DNA from: Salinimicrobium sp963739625
Lineage (GTDB): Bacteria > Bacteroidota > Bacteroidia > Flavobacteriales > Flavobacteriaceae
Direction of reading: 5' to 3'
Assembly: GCA_963739625.1 (NCBI GenBank)
Contig: CAVUAU010000011.1
Location: 310,001 to 374,000, forward strand
Length of the DNA: 64,000 bases
This document shows, in pieces, positions 27,571 to 37,393 of this stretch. The position numbers and the translations under genes are program-made. The notes beneath the pieces were generated by a model. The model was not told where the DNA came from. It was given only the letters and a program-made list of their open reading frames with translations, and searched no databases. How positions within the stretch are numbered: position 1 is the stretch's first letter; every line of letters begins with the position of its first letter.

Positions 27571-30500
27571 ATGAGATGGAGCATCCTTTTATCGATGTTT
27601 TTCTTCCTGCTCATAATGGAACAAGCGGAAGCCCAGGAGCTTCCGCTTACCCATTTTACGAGTGACAGTGAAATTAACCCGTTACCTTCGGCTCTTGTGA
27701 CCCAGGTATATCAGGATGAGGCCGGGTTTATCTGGTTTGCAAATTATACCTCGGGCCTGGTGAGGCATGATGGCGTTAGCATGGATGTCTATGACGAAGA
27801 GGACGGCGTAAGCGACCTCGGAGTTTGGCAAATATTAGAAGACGGGCAGGGATATCTATGGGTAACCACAAATTCAGGAATTATTGTTTCAGAAAAACCA
27901 CTTTCCTTTTACAGCAACGGGAAAAGAATTCATTTCACATCAGAATTCGACAGCATCTCCCTTTCTAAAGATGCAGTGACCCACAACCAGGAGATGACCC
28001 GGGGCAGAGACGGCAGGATCTATCTGGGAACAGCTTCAAACGGGATCTTGAGCTATTTTATTGATGAAAAGGCCAAACTACATCTTGATACACTATCTAC
28101 TGGTATTGAAGGGAGTGAAAATATTGGCGTGTCCTCCATTGCAAAAAGTTCATCGGGTAAGATCCTCGCGGGCCTCGAGGGCGGCCGGCTGGCATTAGTG
28201 AGCCAAGGAGAACCGGAAGTTTTTTATGACCCTGAGCGGCCGGGGGAAAACGAGGATTTCGGGTCAATCTTCGAAGATGAAGCAGGCAGGATCTGGACGT
28301 TCAATCAAAACGGAATGCTTATGATGTTCCCGGCCATTGGAAAAGAACCTGTGATCGTAAGATCCGGGGAACCTTCAATGGTAAGTTCAATAACCGTTGT
28401 GGACGGCGGGAAGATCTTCGCCAGTAATGGAGAATCGGGGATCTTTCGTGTTGATGCAAAAACAGGAAAATATCTTGGTAGCTATTCCCGCAAAAATGGT
28501 CTTTTAAGCAGTAATGTCTACAGTGTCCTGCAGGACAGGGAGGGAAATATATGGGTCGGACAGTCAGGCGGATTATCAAAACTGCGATACAATTTCAGGG
28601 CGTTCGAGAATTATTCGGCCATTCCGGTGGCAGGACAAAAACCTTTTCTTTCTGCCGGCCGTATCAATAGTGTTTTTGTTCCCCGGGACAGCCTTATCCC
28701 CGGAAGGTTCTGGGTAGGGACAGAAGCAGGTGTTACCATAGGCAGCCGCAATGGGGAATCCCAATTCCTCACCCAAAAAGACGGACTCATTGTTGACTGG
28801 GTGAACGCCATCTCGGCCGATGAGGCCGGGAGATTGTGGATCGCGACTACCAGGGGCCTTAACGGGATCGTCTTTAATAAAGAAAACATTCCGGAGGCAG
28901 CAGTTGACCTGCAAAACATCAGGATCTTTGGAAAACCGGCCACTATTTTTGAGATAGAAAATTCTCCTCCTCTCATCGCTGCAGAACAACTTAGTTTGAG
29001 AGATGAAAACACGAACACTCATGTAAAATCTGATTGGTTTACCGGTTTGAACAGCGTTTTTGGGGTGGTTGGTGATAAAACCTATTCCCTTGGTACAGCC
29101 CAGGGGTTGCCGGTAAACGTTTATAATGCCGTCGCAGTTGATGATAACGGCTTCATGTGGGTGGGCACCCGCGAAAAAGGGCTTTTTCGAAGCACCAAAG
29201 AAGTAGATCTTGTCCTACTCGAAAATCTGGAAAACTCACAGGCAACTCCTCTTTTTGAACCGGTATGGACCATGGAAGACGGCGCTCCAACTAACAGGAT
29301 CGAAAAATTGCTTTTTAGAAATGGAAAGCTGTGGGTTGGAACCCAGGTGGGGCTTTATGCCTTAGATCCTGAAAGTTTTCAGGTTACAGATGTGCTCAAC
29401 CGCAATAATGGGCTCCTCAAGGACAACGCTATAAGTTTTGACCTTTCTCCTACCAGCGGAAACCTTTGGATTGGAACCAATGGGGGTCTTGCCGAGGTAG
29501 ATCTCGACAACCTGAAGGTGCTAAAGACCGTGACCCGTCACGATGGCCTCATTTCAGATGAGGTTTGGTTGTATGGTTCGGTGAAGGTGGGTGAGGCCGG
29601 TGAGGTTTACTACGGCACTTCCAACGGGCTTTCTGTCTACTACCCCAACAGGGATTCCCCTAACGGAGTGCCGCCGAAATTATATCTCACCTCCTCAAAT
29701 GTCTCCTATAAATCTGACACCAGGAATGAAGTTGCCCTCGAATATGTGGGACTGAGTTTTGCCAATGTGCCAGAGGTGAGATATCGCACCCGCCTACTGC
29801 CTTATGAGAAGGAATGGTCATCACCAACAGGAGAAAAGAAGCTGAGGTACACCAATTTACCGGCTTACTTGTGGCCCCGGGATTACACTCTGGAGGTAAT
29901 GGCCGAAAATGGCAGCGGCGTGTACTCGCCACAGCCTTTACGGTATAGCTTCTCAATAAAGCCGGTGTGGTGGTTGCAATGGTGGACCTTTTTGTTGTAC
30001 CTGGTCTTATTGGTTGGTATTATATTCCTGGTAGATAGACTTCAACGCAAGAGACTGATCAAAAGAGAAAGAGACAGATCCCGTCTAAGGGAGGCACAGC
30101 TGCAGGCAGAAACAGCAACAGCCAGGTCAAATGCCGCCGAGGCTGAAGCTAAAGCTTTAAAGGCTGAAAATGAGAAGAAAGAAGTAGAACTTCAAAAAGT
30201 AAGGGAGTTGGAAGAGGCATATGAAGAGCTGAAGACCGCTCAAAACCAGGTGGTGCAGGCCGAAAAAATGGCGTCCCTGGGAAGGCTCGCCACCGGAATC
30301 GCCCATGAGATAAAAAACCCGTTGAACTTTATTAATAATTTTGCTGAACTATCTGCAGAGCTTGTGGATGAGTTGGAGGAAATGAGAAAAAAGGGCAGGG
30401 AAGACGAGGTAGATGCCATCATGAGAGATCTTAAGCAAAACACTATAAAGATCGAGGAACACGGGAAAAGGGCAGATGCAATCGTAAGTTCTATGATGCA

Positions 30501-31053
30501 GCACGCCCGCGGTGGAAAATCATCCTTTGAAAAACTGGATCTAAATACACTGGTGGAGAAATATTCAGCCTTAGCCTACCACGGAAAAGAAGCTCAAAAT
30601 CCTGCCTTTTTCGCACACCTTCGCATGGAACTTTCGCCGGGAATTGGAAAAGTGAAGATTATGGGACAGGAGATTGGGCAGGTGCTGCTCAATATCATTG
30701 GGAATTCCCTGGATGCAGTGTGGGAGAAAAAACAAAGGGCAGGAGAAATGTACGAACCTGAAGTAAGGATTACCACAAGAAAAATTGAAGATAACGTGGA
30801 GATAAAGATTAGTGACAATGGTCAGGGGATTCCGGCGGCGATCAGGGAAAGGATCTTCGAGCCCTTCTTTACCACAAAGCCAACGGGAGAGGGTACAGGC
30901 CTGGGATTAAGTCTTAGTTATAATATCGTTACCCAGGGTCATAATGGTTCTTTGAAGCTTTACGAAGGAAATGGAGAAGGGGCAACTTTTATCATCAGGT
31001 TACCAACCTTACAACACGAAGAGAAACGGGTGGCTATTAAAGAAAGGCCCTGA
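27571..31053 (+). CDS. Two-component propeller sensor histidine kinase
   Basis: An 1,160-residue membrane kinase. A signal peptide (residues 1-21, ending EAQA-like) is followed by about 750 residues of seven-bladed propeller repeats with the typical signature (FIWFANYTSGLVRHDG, YLWVTTNSGI, RIWTFNQNGML, NIWVGQSGGLSKL, RLWIATTRGLNGI, FMWVGTREKGLF, LWIGTNGGLAEVD). Then come a Y_Y_Y domain, one TM (about 805-830), a coiled coil, and the kinase core: GIAHEIKNPLNFINNFAELS, NIIGNSLDAV, DNGQGIP, FFTTKPTGEGTGLGLS. Unlike classic hybrid systems of Bacteroidetes it has no receiver or AraC output. Its phosphate must go to a separate receiver, probably the one encoded tail-to-tail at 31037. Confidence 0.93.
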   Translation: MRWSILLSMFFFLLIMEQAEAQELPLTHFTSDSEINPLPSALVTQVYQDEAGFIWFANYTSGLVRHDGVSMDVYDEEDGVSDLGVWQILEDGQGYLWVTTNSGIIVSEKPLSFYSNGKRIHFTSEFDSISLSKDAVTHNQEMTRGRDGRIYLGTASNGILSYFIDEKAKLHLDTLSTGIEGSENIGVSSIAKSSSGKILAGLEGGRLALVSQGEPEVFYDPERPGENEDFGSIFEDEAGRIWTFNQNGMLMMFPAIGKEPVIVRSGEPSMVSSITVVDGGKIFASNGESGIFRVDAKTGKYLGSYSRKNGLLSSNVYSVLQDREGNIWVGQSGGLSKLRYNFRAFENYSAIPVAGQKPFLSAGRINSVFVPRDSLIPGRFWVGTEAGVTIGSRNGESQFLTQKDGLIVDWVNAISADEAGRLWIATTRGLNGIVFNKENIPEAAVDLQNIRIFGKPATIFEIENSPPLIAAEQLSLRDENTNTHVKSDWFTGLNSVFGVVGDKTYSLGTAQGLPVNVYNAVAVDDNGFMWVGTREKGLFRSTKEVDLVLLENLENSQATPLFEPVWTMEDGAPTNRIEKLLFRNGKLWVGTQVGLYALDPESFQVTDVLNRNNGLLKDNAISFDLSPTSGNLWIGTNGGLAEVDLDNLKVLKTVTRHDGLISDEVWLYGSVKVGEAGEVYYGTSNGLSVYYPNRDSPNGVPPKLYLTSSNVSYKSDTRNEVALEYVGLSFANVPEVRYRTRLLPYEKEWSSPTGEKKLRYTNLPAYLWPRDYTLEVMAENGSGVYSPQPLRYSFSIKPVWWLQWWTFLLYLVLLVGIIFLVDRLQRKRLIKRERDRSRLREAQLQAETATARSNAAEAEAKALKAENEKKEVELQKVRELEEAYEELKTAQNQVVQAEKMASLGRLATGIAHEIKNPLNFINNFAELSAELVDELEEMRKKGREDEVDAIMRDLKQNTIKIEEHGKRADAIVSSMMQHARGGKSSFEKLDLNTLVEKYSALAYHGKEAQNPAFFAHLRMELSPGIGKVKIMGQEIGQVLLNIIGNSLDAVWEKKQRAGEMYEPEVRITTRKIEDNVEIKISDNGQGIPAAIRERIFEPFFTTKPTGEGTGLGLSLSYNIVTQGHNGSLKLYEGNGEGATFIIRLPTLQHEEKRVAIKERP

Positions 31054-31408
31054 TCTCGTTTTTCAACGAGTCAAAATCAATAGGCTTGGTGAAAAACTCT
31101 TTGGCCCCGGAATTCATTGCCTTCTCATGATTCTCAGAATCGCCATATGCCGAGATCATGCTCACCTTGATTTCCGGGAACCGGCTTTTGATGATCTCCA
31201 ATAGTTCAAGACCCGTCATGCCGGGCATATTAATGTCTGAAAAGACATATACTACTGCAGGAGGAATTGTTTTCTCCAGCAGCTCAATGGCTTCCCTTCC
31301 TGAAAAAGCGAAGTTGAGTTCCAAATTGTCATTTTTAATCTCTTTCCTGAATTTTTGACGAAACAGGATCTCTACATCTTTCTCGTCATCTACAATGAGT
31401 ATTTTCAT
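31037..31408 (-). CDS. Stand-alone receiver domain response regulator
   Basis: A 123-residue single receiver. Acidic residues are in LIVDDEKDVE, the phosphoacceptor Asp58 in YVFSDINMPGMTGLELL and the conserved lysine in FFTKPIDF. It aligns well with the receiver of the cyclase at 23561 (shared QKFR, GREA, SDINMP, SAYGD and TKP-DF positions), which points to a common kinase or cross-talk. With no output domain it may act as a phosphate sink, shuttle or protein-interaction switch. The last 17 bp overlap the end of the propeller kinase gene on the other strand. Confidence 0.9.
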   Translation of the reverse strand: MKILIVDDEKDVEILFRQKFRKEIKNDNLELNFAFSGREAIELLEKTIPPAVVYVFSDINMPGMTGLELLEIIKSRFPEIKVSMISAYGDSENHEKAMNSGAKEFFTKPIDFDSLKNEIRAFL

Positions 31409-31816
31409 GAGCTTTTAATTTAAAGTTTTCAGCTTCAGAGGGATCAGGTGATACCTGCAGCACCCGGTACACTTTAGTCTCCGGTTTTATTCCCGTTTAA
31501 GGAAACTATGGTGTTGATTCAGGGAAAAGCTAAATATAATTCAGGGGAAGTTGTTCAGTGAACAATGTTGAAATTCAGACATTTAAAATACGAATATTTT
31601 TCTTTTCCGGTTTTGTTCCGGGAAAAAAAAGTCTCTGTTGTGGCTTTTTTAATTCCGGCAGGAACCGGCTCCGGGTAATTTTTGTGAAGGAAATATTTCC
31701 GGTTATAAAAAACACCTGCGTTTTACAGGGTTTTCCTACCCTTTGACGAAAACAGCTTTTTGGATAGATCAATATTTAGTAAATTGATTATCAGTAACAT
31801 AAAACATTTTAAGGCT
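31409..31816. other. Intergenic region without recognised gene
   Basis: A 408-bp, A/T-rich, divergent spacer between the lone receiver and the 31817 gene. It must hold both promoters, but I find no perfect TAnnTTTG box with proper spacing, no terminator and no convincing small gene. Several TTCCGG-containing short repeats (31607, 31656, 31690) are present without clear symmetry. Confidence 0.4.
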
Positions 31817-32242
31817 ATGAGTGATCCAAAACAAATTGTTATTACCATGGAGGTCGATCGGCTTCACCTCAACGAAAAGAATGTTGAACAGAAAGTGCGT
31901 TTTTCAGATGATCATGGAGGGCGCCAGAATGGTAGCCCCAAAGAATTCGTGTCTAAGGTAAGAAAGAATCAAAAGATCATCTGGCGTGGGGTTACAGCAA
32001 CATCTAATGGCTCCGATGATCATGTGGAGATCCTCGAGGTAACCAGGAAAAAAAGTAATGGGGGCGAGCGACTTCTGGACCACACCAAACCCGGAAAGGA
32101 TGGGACGGTAGAAGGCAAAATTAAAGATGAAGATATGAAGGGTACTGAAAGTTATGACCTCCAGTTTAAACTGAATGACACCGTGTATGTTGTAGATCCC
32201 AAACTTCAAATGATGTCAATTGACGAATTGCAAGAACAGTAA
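31817..32242 (+). CDS. Hypothetical protein coupled to the TPR-cyclase
   Basis: The ATG at 31817 (MSDPKQIVITMEVDRLHL) gives 141 residues; an upstream in-frame start adds 19 residues of poor quality. It is soluble, charged and probably beta-rich, with a final LQFKLNDTVYVVDPKLQMM block that looks like a conserved fold end. There is weak resemblance to AidA/PixA-type small beta proteins, not enough to assign. It ends 5 bp before the TPR adenylate cyclase, so the two are cotranscribed and it may regulate or be regulated by the cyclase; this is only context. Confidence 0.65.
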   Translation: MSDPKQIVITMEVDRLHLNEKNVEQKVRFSDDHGGRQNGSPKEFVSKVRKNQKIIWRGVTATSNGSDDHVEILEVTRKKSNGGERLLDHTKPGKDGTVEGKIKDEDMKGTESYDLQFKLNDTVYVVDPKLQMMSIDELQEQ

Positions 32243-32247
32243 TCTGT

Positions 32248-34078
32248 ATGCACTCCCTGAGAAACCTTTTTACGGGATTATTATTTATGTCTTCCCTGGC
32301 ATGCTTTTGTCAAAATCCAACTCAGGTAGAAAATCTTAAAGCCAAATTAAAAGCCAGCCCTTCTCTCGAACGTGAGGTAGAAGTACTTAAAATCTTGACC
32401 CTCGTAGAAAATCCGCCAGACTCTGTTATTAAGTATTCCACTTTACTGGTGGAAAAAGCAGGTAAGGCTTCAGAGCCCAACGGAGTTCAACAGGGATACC
32501 ACTTGCGCGGAGTATCCTGGCGCAGGCTATCTGAATTTGAGAAGGCGCTTAAGGATCTTTTTAAAGCTGTACAAATTGCAGAAGATATGGAACAGCTGGA
32601 GGAAACAGGAAAGATCTACGTGGAAATTGGCAATATCTATTCAGAAAGTGGAAATTACGAGCTCGCTGACCTTTATTATGATAGAGGCATTGGAGATATA
32701 AGGAAAAGTGGAAATAAGTTATTGCTGGGAAAAAGTCTTTATAATGAAGGCGATGATCTTTATGAAAGAGAACAAATTGATTCTGCCCTGGTATCCATAA
32801 AAGAAGCTCTCCGCATCTTTAAGACCTTTGATAAGCCGCAATTTGAAGGTTATGCGCTGGGAAATATTGGAAGAATCTACCTGAAAAAAGGAGAACTTAA
32901 GCCCGCCGAAAAAAATCTGACAGAGGCAATATCCATCCTGGAAGAGATTAAAGACTACAATGGGCTTTGCGACTATTATCTGGCAATGGCCGAGTATTCA
33001 CAAATAAAGGAAGGATTATCCTACAGCGTTTGCCTATGCCGAAAAAAGCCTGGATGCAGCCCGAAACTATAACATGAAAAGTGAGGAGGCAAAAGCTCAT
33101 CTTTTCCTGTCAAATCTCTACGAAGCAACCGGTGACGTGGGAGCCTCATATACCAATTACAAGACCTATGTAGCCTTAAAAGACAGTGTGAGAAATGTGG
33201 AAACTGTACAGGAAATGGCAAATTTGAGGTCGAGTTTCGAAATAGGGGAGAAGCAAAAGGAAGTCGACCTGCTTAACGAGCAGAAAAAGAACCAAAAGAC
33301 CATAGTCATAGCCACCATCGTTGCCCTGGTGCTTATCCTTCTTCTCGCGTTTGGTCTCTACAGGCGCAACAAATATATTGGGAGAACCAAAAAGATCATT
33401 GAAAAAGAAAAAAATCGCTCAGAGCTGTTGCTGCTGAATATTCTTCCGCAGGAAACCGCTTCAGAATTAAAAGAGAAAGGCAAAGTGGAAGCCAAGCGGT
33501 TCGAGGCTGTAAGCATCCTTTTTACAGATTTCAAGAATTTTACACATTATGCCGAAAATCTTTCCCCGGAGGAGCTGGTTAGGAGCGTTGATTTCTATTT
33601 TACGGGCTTTGATAAGATCATTGAAAAGTATGGGCTTGAAAAGATAAAAACTGTGGGAGACTCTTATATGTGTGCTGCGGGAGTGCCTTTTCCTGCAAAA
33701 GATCATGCCGTTAAAATTGTTTTGGCTGCCTGTGAAATGATGGATTTTGTTGAACAGGCCAGGAAAGTGGAATCGCAGCAGGAAACGAGGTTTGAAGCGA
33801 GGATTGGTATCAATTCGGGTCCTGTGATAGCAGGGGTGGTGGGTAGTAAAAAATTTGCCTACGATATTTGGGGTGATGCCGTGAATATCGCTTCCCGAAT
33901 GGAATCTACCGGAGAAACGGGGCAAATCAATATCTCAGAATTTACTTATGAACTTGTAAAAGAGCATTTTGAATGCACCTTTAGAGGGGAAGTTCTTGTA
34001 AAGAATAAAGGCATGATGAAAATGTATTATGTAGACTGCCCCAAACCGTCTGCCAGTTTCGTAAATAATGCCGGCTAA
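32248..34078 (+). CDS. TPR-containing membrane adenylate cyclase (one frameshift)
   Basis: Read across one extra base it is 609 residues. A signal peptide (FTGLLFMSSLACFCQ) exports about 330 residues of tetratricopeptide repeats (GIGDIRKSGNKLLLGKSLYN, ALGNIGRIYLKKGELKPAEK). An extra G near 33013 breaks the frame, and DYPTAFAYAEKSLDAARNYN resumes the repeats in the new frame. One TM (TIVIATIVALVLILLLAFGL) precedes a class III cyclase domain. The domain has metal Asp in FTDFKNFTHYA and KTVGDSYMCAAG, Lys for base selection, and YDIWGDAVNIASRME. The Lys/Asp pair indicates ATP, giving cAMP. The periplasmic TPR domain would sense a protein or peptide. Both halves are clean, so a sequence error is likely. 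Confidence 0.88.
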
Positions 34079-34083
34079 AAAAC

Positions 34084-34104
34084 TCTCAAAAATGCCATTT
34101 TTGA
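34084..34104. terminator. Bidirectional hairpin between convergent cyclase and PhzF genes
   Basis: CTCAAAAATG-C-CATTTTTGAG is a perfect 10+1+10 palindrome in the 28-bp gap between two convergent stops. It is the cleanest example of the recurring hairpin family. Confidence 0.65.
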
Positions 34105-34106
34105 GC

Positions 34107-34895
34107 CTATTCTGTCCATAGCTTTCCTATAGCATAGGTTCTTGCCCTGCCGCTTATTTGCACCCGGTCTCCCTCATCCTTACAAAAAAGTCTGCCGCCG
34201 CGCTCAGATAACTGGAATGCTTCCATTTCGTTCTTTTGAAGCTTTTCACTCCAGTAGGGAATTAGCGAACAATGTGCAGATCCTGTTACGGGATCTTCAA
34301 ATACCAAAGCTCCCGGCGTGAAAAAACGGGAGACAAAATCAACTTTTTCACCTGGGGCAGTTACGATTACTCCACCCGTCCCCAGCTCCAGCTGGTCAAA
34401 AAACCGGCGATCTATCGTGATATTTTGTACGTCCTCTTCTTTTTCATATACAAGTACAAAATCCCGGGCCTTTAGCACGCTGCGCGGTTGGATATTCAAA
34501 GATTTCTTAAGGAGTTCGGGTAAGGCAACTTCTTCAGGTTTTCTGGAAGGAAAGTCCAGGGTGTAGGTTTCATCCTCTACGCTCACCTGAAGTTCGCCAC
34601 TCTGGGTGTCAAAAATGATATTTTTGGGAGCATATTTGCGTATCTCCTTGAGCGCATGAGCAGTGGCAAGAGTGGCGTGCCCACAAAGATCCATTTCTGT
34701 TTCGGGAGTAAACCATCTAAGGTGAATTTTGAATCCGTCGTCTACAAAAAAGGCAGTTTCGGCCACCGCGTTCTCCCTGGCGATCTTCAGCAAAAGCTCA
34801 TCTGGCAACCATTCAGATAACGGTACCACGCAGGCGGGATTTCCCGAGAAAATTTCATCGGTGAAGGCATCTATCTGGTATAGGTGTAACTGCAT
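34107..34895 (-). CDS. PhzF family isomerase
   Basis: A 262-residue protein with the PhzF/diaminopimelate-epimerase-like fold. The opening LYQIDAFTDEIFSGNPACVV, the catalytic glutamate in NAVAETAFF (about residue 45), the substrate loop RWFTPETEMDLCGHATLATA and the second-domain signature DPVTGSAHCSLIPYW are all present. Family members isomerise or epimerise small acidic metabolites; only one branch makes phenazines, and no other phenazine gene is here. The true substrate is therefore unknown. Nothing on the same strand is close enough to suggest an operon. Confidence 0.9.
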   Translation of the reverse strand: MQLHLYQIDAFTDEIFSGNPACVVPLSEWLPDELLLKIARENAVAETAFFVDDGFKIHLRWFTPETEMDLCGHATLATAHALKEIRKYAPKNIIFDTQSGELQVSVEDETYTLDFPSRKPEEVALPELLKKSLNIQPRSVLKARDFVLVYEKEEDVQNITIDRRFFDQLELGTGGVIVTAPGEKVDFVSRFFTPGALVFEDPVTGSAHCSLIPYWSEKLQKNEMEAFQLSERGGRLFCKDEGDRVQISGRARTYAIGKLWTE

Positions 34896-34997
34896 AGAGA
34901 AAGTTTAAAGGCAAATTTGTGGAATAGATTTCAGGTGGCAAAGCGATTTTAAACTGTATATAAAAGAATTGGGAGGGGCTTAACAATAAACTCCGCT

Positions 34998-35609
34998 TCA
35001 ATCGCGATCTTCCTGCAACAAGGTCACAAGATCCCGTTTTCCATTTTTTACCAGCTCTATAAGCACATTCCTGCTTTTTTCTATTTCTGAAACTTCAAGA
35101 TTTCTGCTTCTCATCTCTTGCAAAATATTTTTTCGAAGCCTTTGATCGGGCAACCGGCTGCATATATTGAGATTGAAAGCCATGCAAAGCATGTGGTTGT
35201 TGAGCAGGGAAAGCCGTTCTTTTGAAACTTGATCAAGAGAGAATTTCTCATACGGGTTTACAAAAGTGTTACCCATTGAAAAAGCCTTTTTTAAAGAAGG
35301 AGGAAATTTCCCGCCGCGATACAGCCAGCTGCTCAATTTCAACAGGTAGCTGTTGAGCTCCCGGTGAAGCCGGTAAGTGCGGGTAAGTCTAAAATTTTTG
35401 AAGTCGTAAGACTCCGGCAGGTAATGACATTTTCTAATAAAATTTTCCTTTACCCTCGTCTTCATTTCTATAACTACAGTTTTGATAGTTTTCCCGTCAG
35501 GATTGATCCCAAAGAACTCCAGGTGGCGTAGATAATACGCCGAAGGCTGGCAGGGATCTGGATGATCTTCCACCTTTAATTCCCGAAGTTTGACCTTTGG
35601 CGAGAGCAT
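34998..35609 (-). CDS. Hypothetical protein, helical and basic
   Basis: A 203-residue soluble protein with no signal peptide. It is helical and rich in Lys, Arg and Leu (LTRTYRLHRELNSYLLKLSS, KKAFSMGNTFVNPYEKFSLD). I do not recognise a family. It sits alone, divergent from the amine oxidase gene with 205 bp between them. The frame is long and codon usage fits its neighbours, so it is probably real. Confidence 0.65.
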   Translation of the reverse strand: MLSPKVKLRELKVEDHPDPCQPSAYYLRHLEFFGINPDGKTIKTVVIEMKTRVKENFIRKCHYLPESYDFKNFRLTRTYRLHRELNSYLLKLSSWLYRGGKFPPSLKKAFSMGNTFVNPYEKFSLDQVSKERLSLLNNHMLCMAFNLNICSRLPDQRLRKNILQEMRSRNLEVSEIEKSRNVLIELVKNGKRDLVTLLQEDRD

Positions 35610-35814
35610 AAGAACCGGTTAAGAAATCCATACAGAAATACAATTTTTTTTCCGGTTTATGAAACAAAAAGTACAGTTTGTATAAAGACTGTTTCTAAAA
35701 AAGTGAAGAAATCATTAACTTGTTCAGTAGGAGAAAATTTTTTTCCTGTTGCCTCCCTACCTTCAGCTTGCATGAGCAGCTGCCGCCAGAGTACAATCAT
35801 AAATACCTCATAAA

Positions 35815-37300
35815 ATGAAAGAGAACAGGAGAAACTCAATTTCAAGGAAATTTTTTATTCAACAAATGGGTCTCGGGCTGGGAGCGTTGGGAACGGGTAT
35901 GATTTTTCCCAATGCGATGACGGCCCTGGGTATGCCTTTATCTAAAACAACAAACCCGAAAAAGGTACTTGTTGTGGGGGCAGGATTGGCGGGACTGGCC
36001 GCTGCCTGGGAGCTTAGAGAGGCGGGGCATGAAGTAAGGGTGCTGGAGGCAAGAAACCGTGCGGGAGGTAGGGTTTCAACCCTTCGGAAGCCTTTTCCTG
36101 AAGGCTTGTACGCCGAAGAAGGGGCTGTAGCTTTTTCGGGAAATTATACTCAGGCGCTCAAATTTATCAACCGTTACAATCTTGAAAAGCTGCCTTTTCC
36201 TATGCCCGAAGAAGCGATCATTTACTATTTGAAAGGCAAAAGAATGGTCGTCAAACCGGGAGAGAAGGTGCAATGGCCCTACGAAATGACACAGGAGGAA
36301 ATGGACCTGGGCCCTATGGGAATTATTCAAAAATACCTCATAAGTACCCTGCCGCCCACTATAACACAACAGGAGAACTGGACCACACCACCCTTGCTTC
36401 AAATGGATAAGATCTCACTTGCTGAATATCTACGGAAGCAGGGTGCAAGTGAGGGCGCCATAAAGCTGGTCAGCCATTCTGTGTGGTTTGCAGCTGTACC
36501 CGAAGAAACTTCGCAGTTATCTGTTGCCATGTCAGATTTTGGATTGCTCATGAGCGGCGCTCCTTTCTTTGTACTTAAAGATGGAAATGATACGCTGCCC
36601 GGGGCAATGGCAGTAGACCTCAAGGACAATATCAAATATGACAGTGTGGTCCAATCAATTCGTGAAACCGAAGCAGGGGTAAGCGTGACCGTTCTTAAAA
36701 AAGGGGAACAACAGGAGTTCAAGGCAGATGAGGTTATTGTAAGCCTGCCATTAAAGGTGCTTGAAAAGGTGAATTTCGAGCCGGAACTTTCCGAAGAAAA
36801 AAGAAAAGCAATAGCAGGAATGCCGGTGCTCGATTTGACGCGTGACTTACCTTGAGGTGGATGAAGCTTTCTGGCAGAAAAACGGACTATCGGGAGCCGC
36901 CTATACAGATGGTATCCTGGGACAGGTAAGTCCCTACACCGGCAGTGCCGGTTCTGCGGCTATCCTGGAAAGTTACGTGGCAGGAGAGGATGCGGGGAAT
37001 CTCGGCCGGCTTCCTGAAAAAGAGGTGGTAAGTGAGGTTTTACAGGAAATGAAAAAACTCTTTCCCGATGTTGAGCAGCATGTTACCGGGAACTATGTTA
37101 AAGCCTGGAGTACAGATCCTTTTGCACTTGGTGGGCCCAGCTGGCCTGCACCGGGTGATGTGGAGCTTTATCTAAAGGAGTTGCAGGCACCACATGGAAA
37201 AATACATTTCGCCGGGGAACATACCAGCATTTTACGAAGTACTATGGAAGGAGCGTTACGGTCTGGTGCAAGGGCGGCCAAAGCTGTTCATGAGGCGTAA
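35815..37300 (+). CDS. Flavin-dependent amine oxidase (one frameshift)
   Basis: About 494 residues when read across one shift. The N-terminus has a Tat-like signal (SISRKFFIQQMGLGLGALG, with RK instead of RR), then the FAD motif KVLVVGAGLAGLAAAWELRE and ARNRAGGRVST typical of monoamine oxidases. The first frame ends at 36840 in the substrate domain. After an extra C at 36841 the second frame reads VTYLEVDEAFWQKNG. It ends with the C-terminal FAD loop IHFAGEHTSILRSTMEGALR. It probably oxidises an amine or amino acid in the periplasm. The short 14-bp overlap of the two frames and clean sequence on both sides speak for a sequence error. Confidence 0.85.
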
Positions 37301-37393
37301 CAGGAGAAGGCTTTTCAGACCGTTTTAACACTACTTTAAGTTTTGGTGTGATAATTGGATTAAAGTAATAGAACCTTTAAACCAACCACAGTT

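Noticed and set aside
31409..31816. Small genes on either strand of this spacer (62-65 codon frames)
   Set aside because: They overlap each other on opposite strands, are rich in Phe/Lys/Arg as expected from A/T-rich noncoding DNA, and lack start context.
34107..34895. Phenazine biosynthesis locus
   Set aside because: Only the PhzF-type gene is present; the family is broad and no phzA-E or G homologue is nearby.
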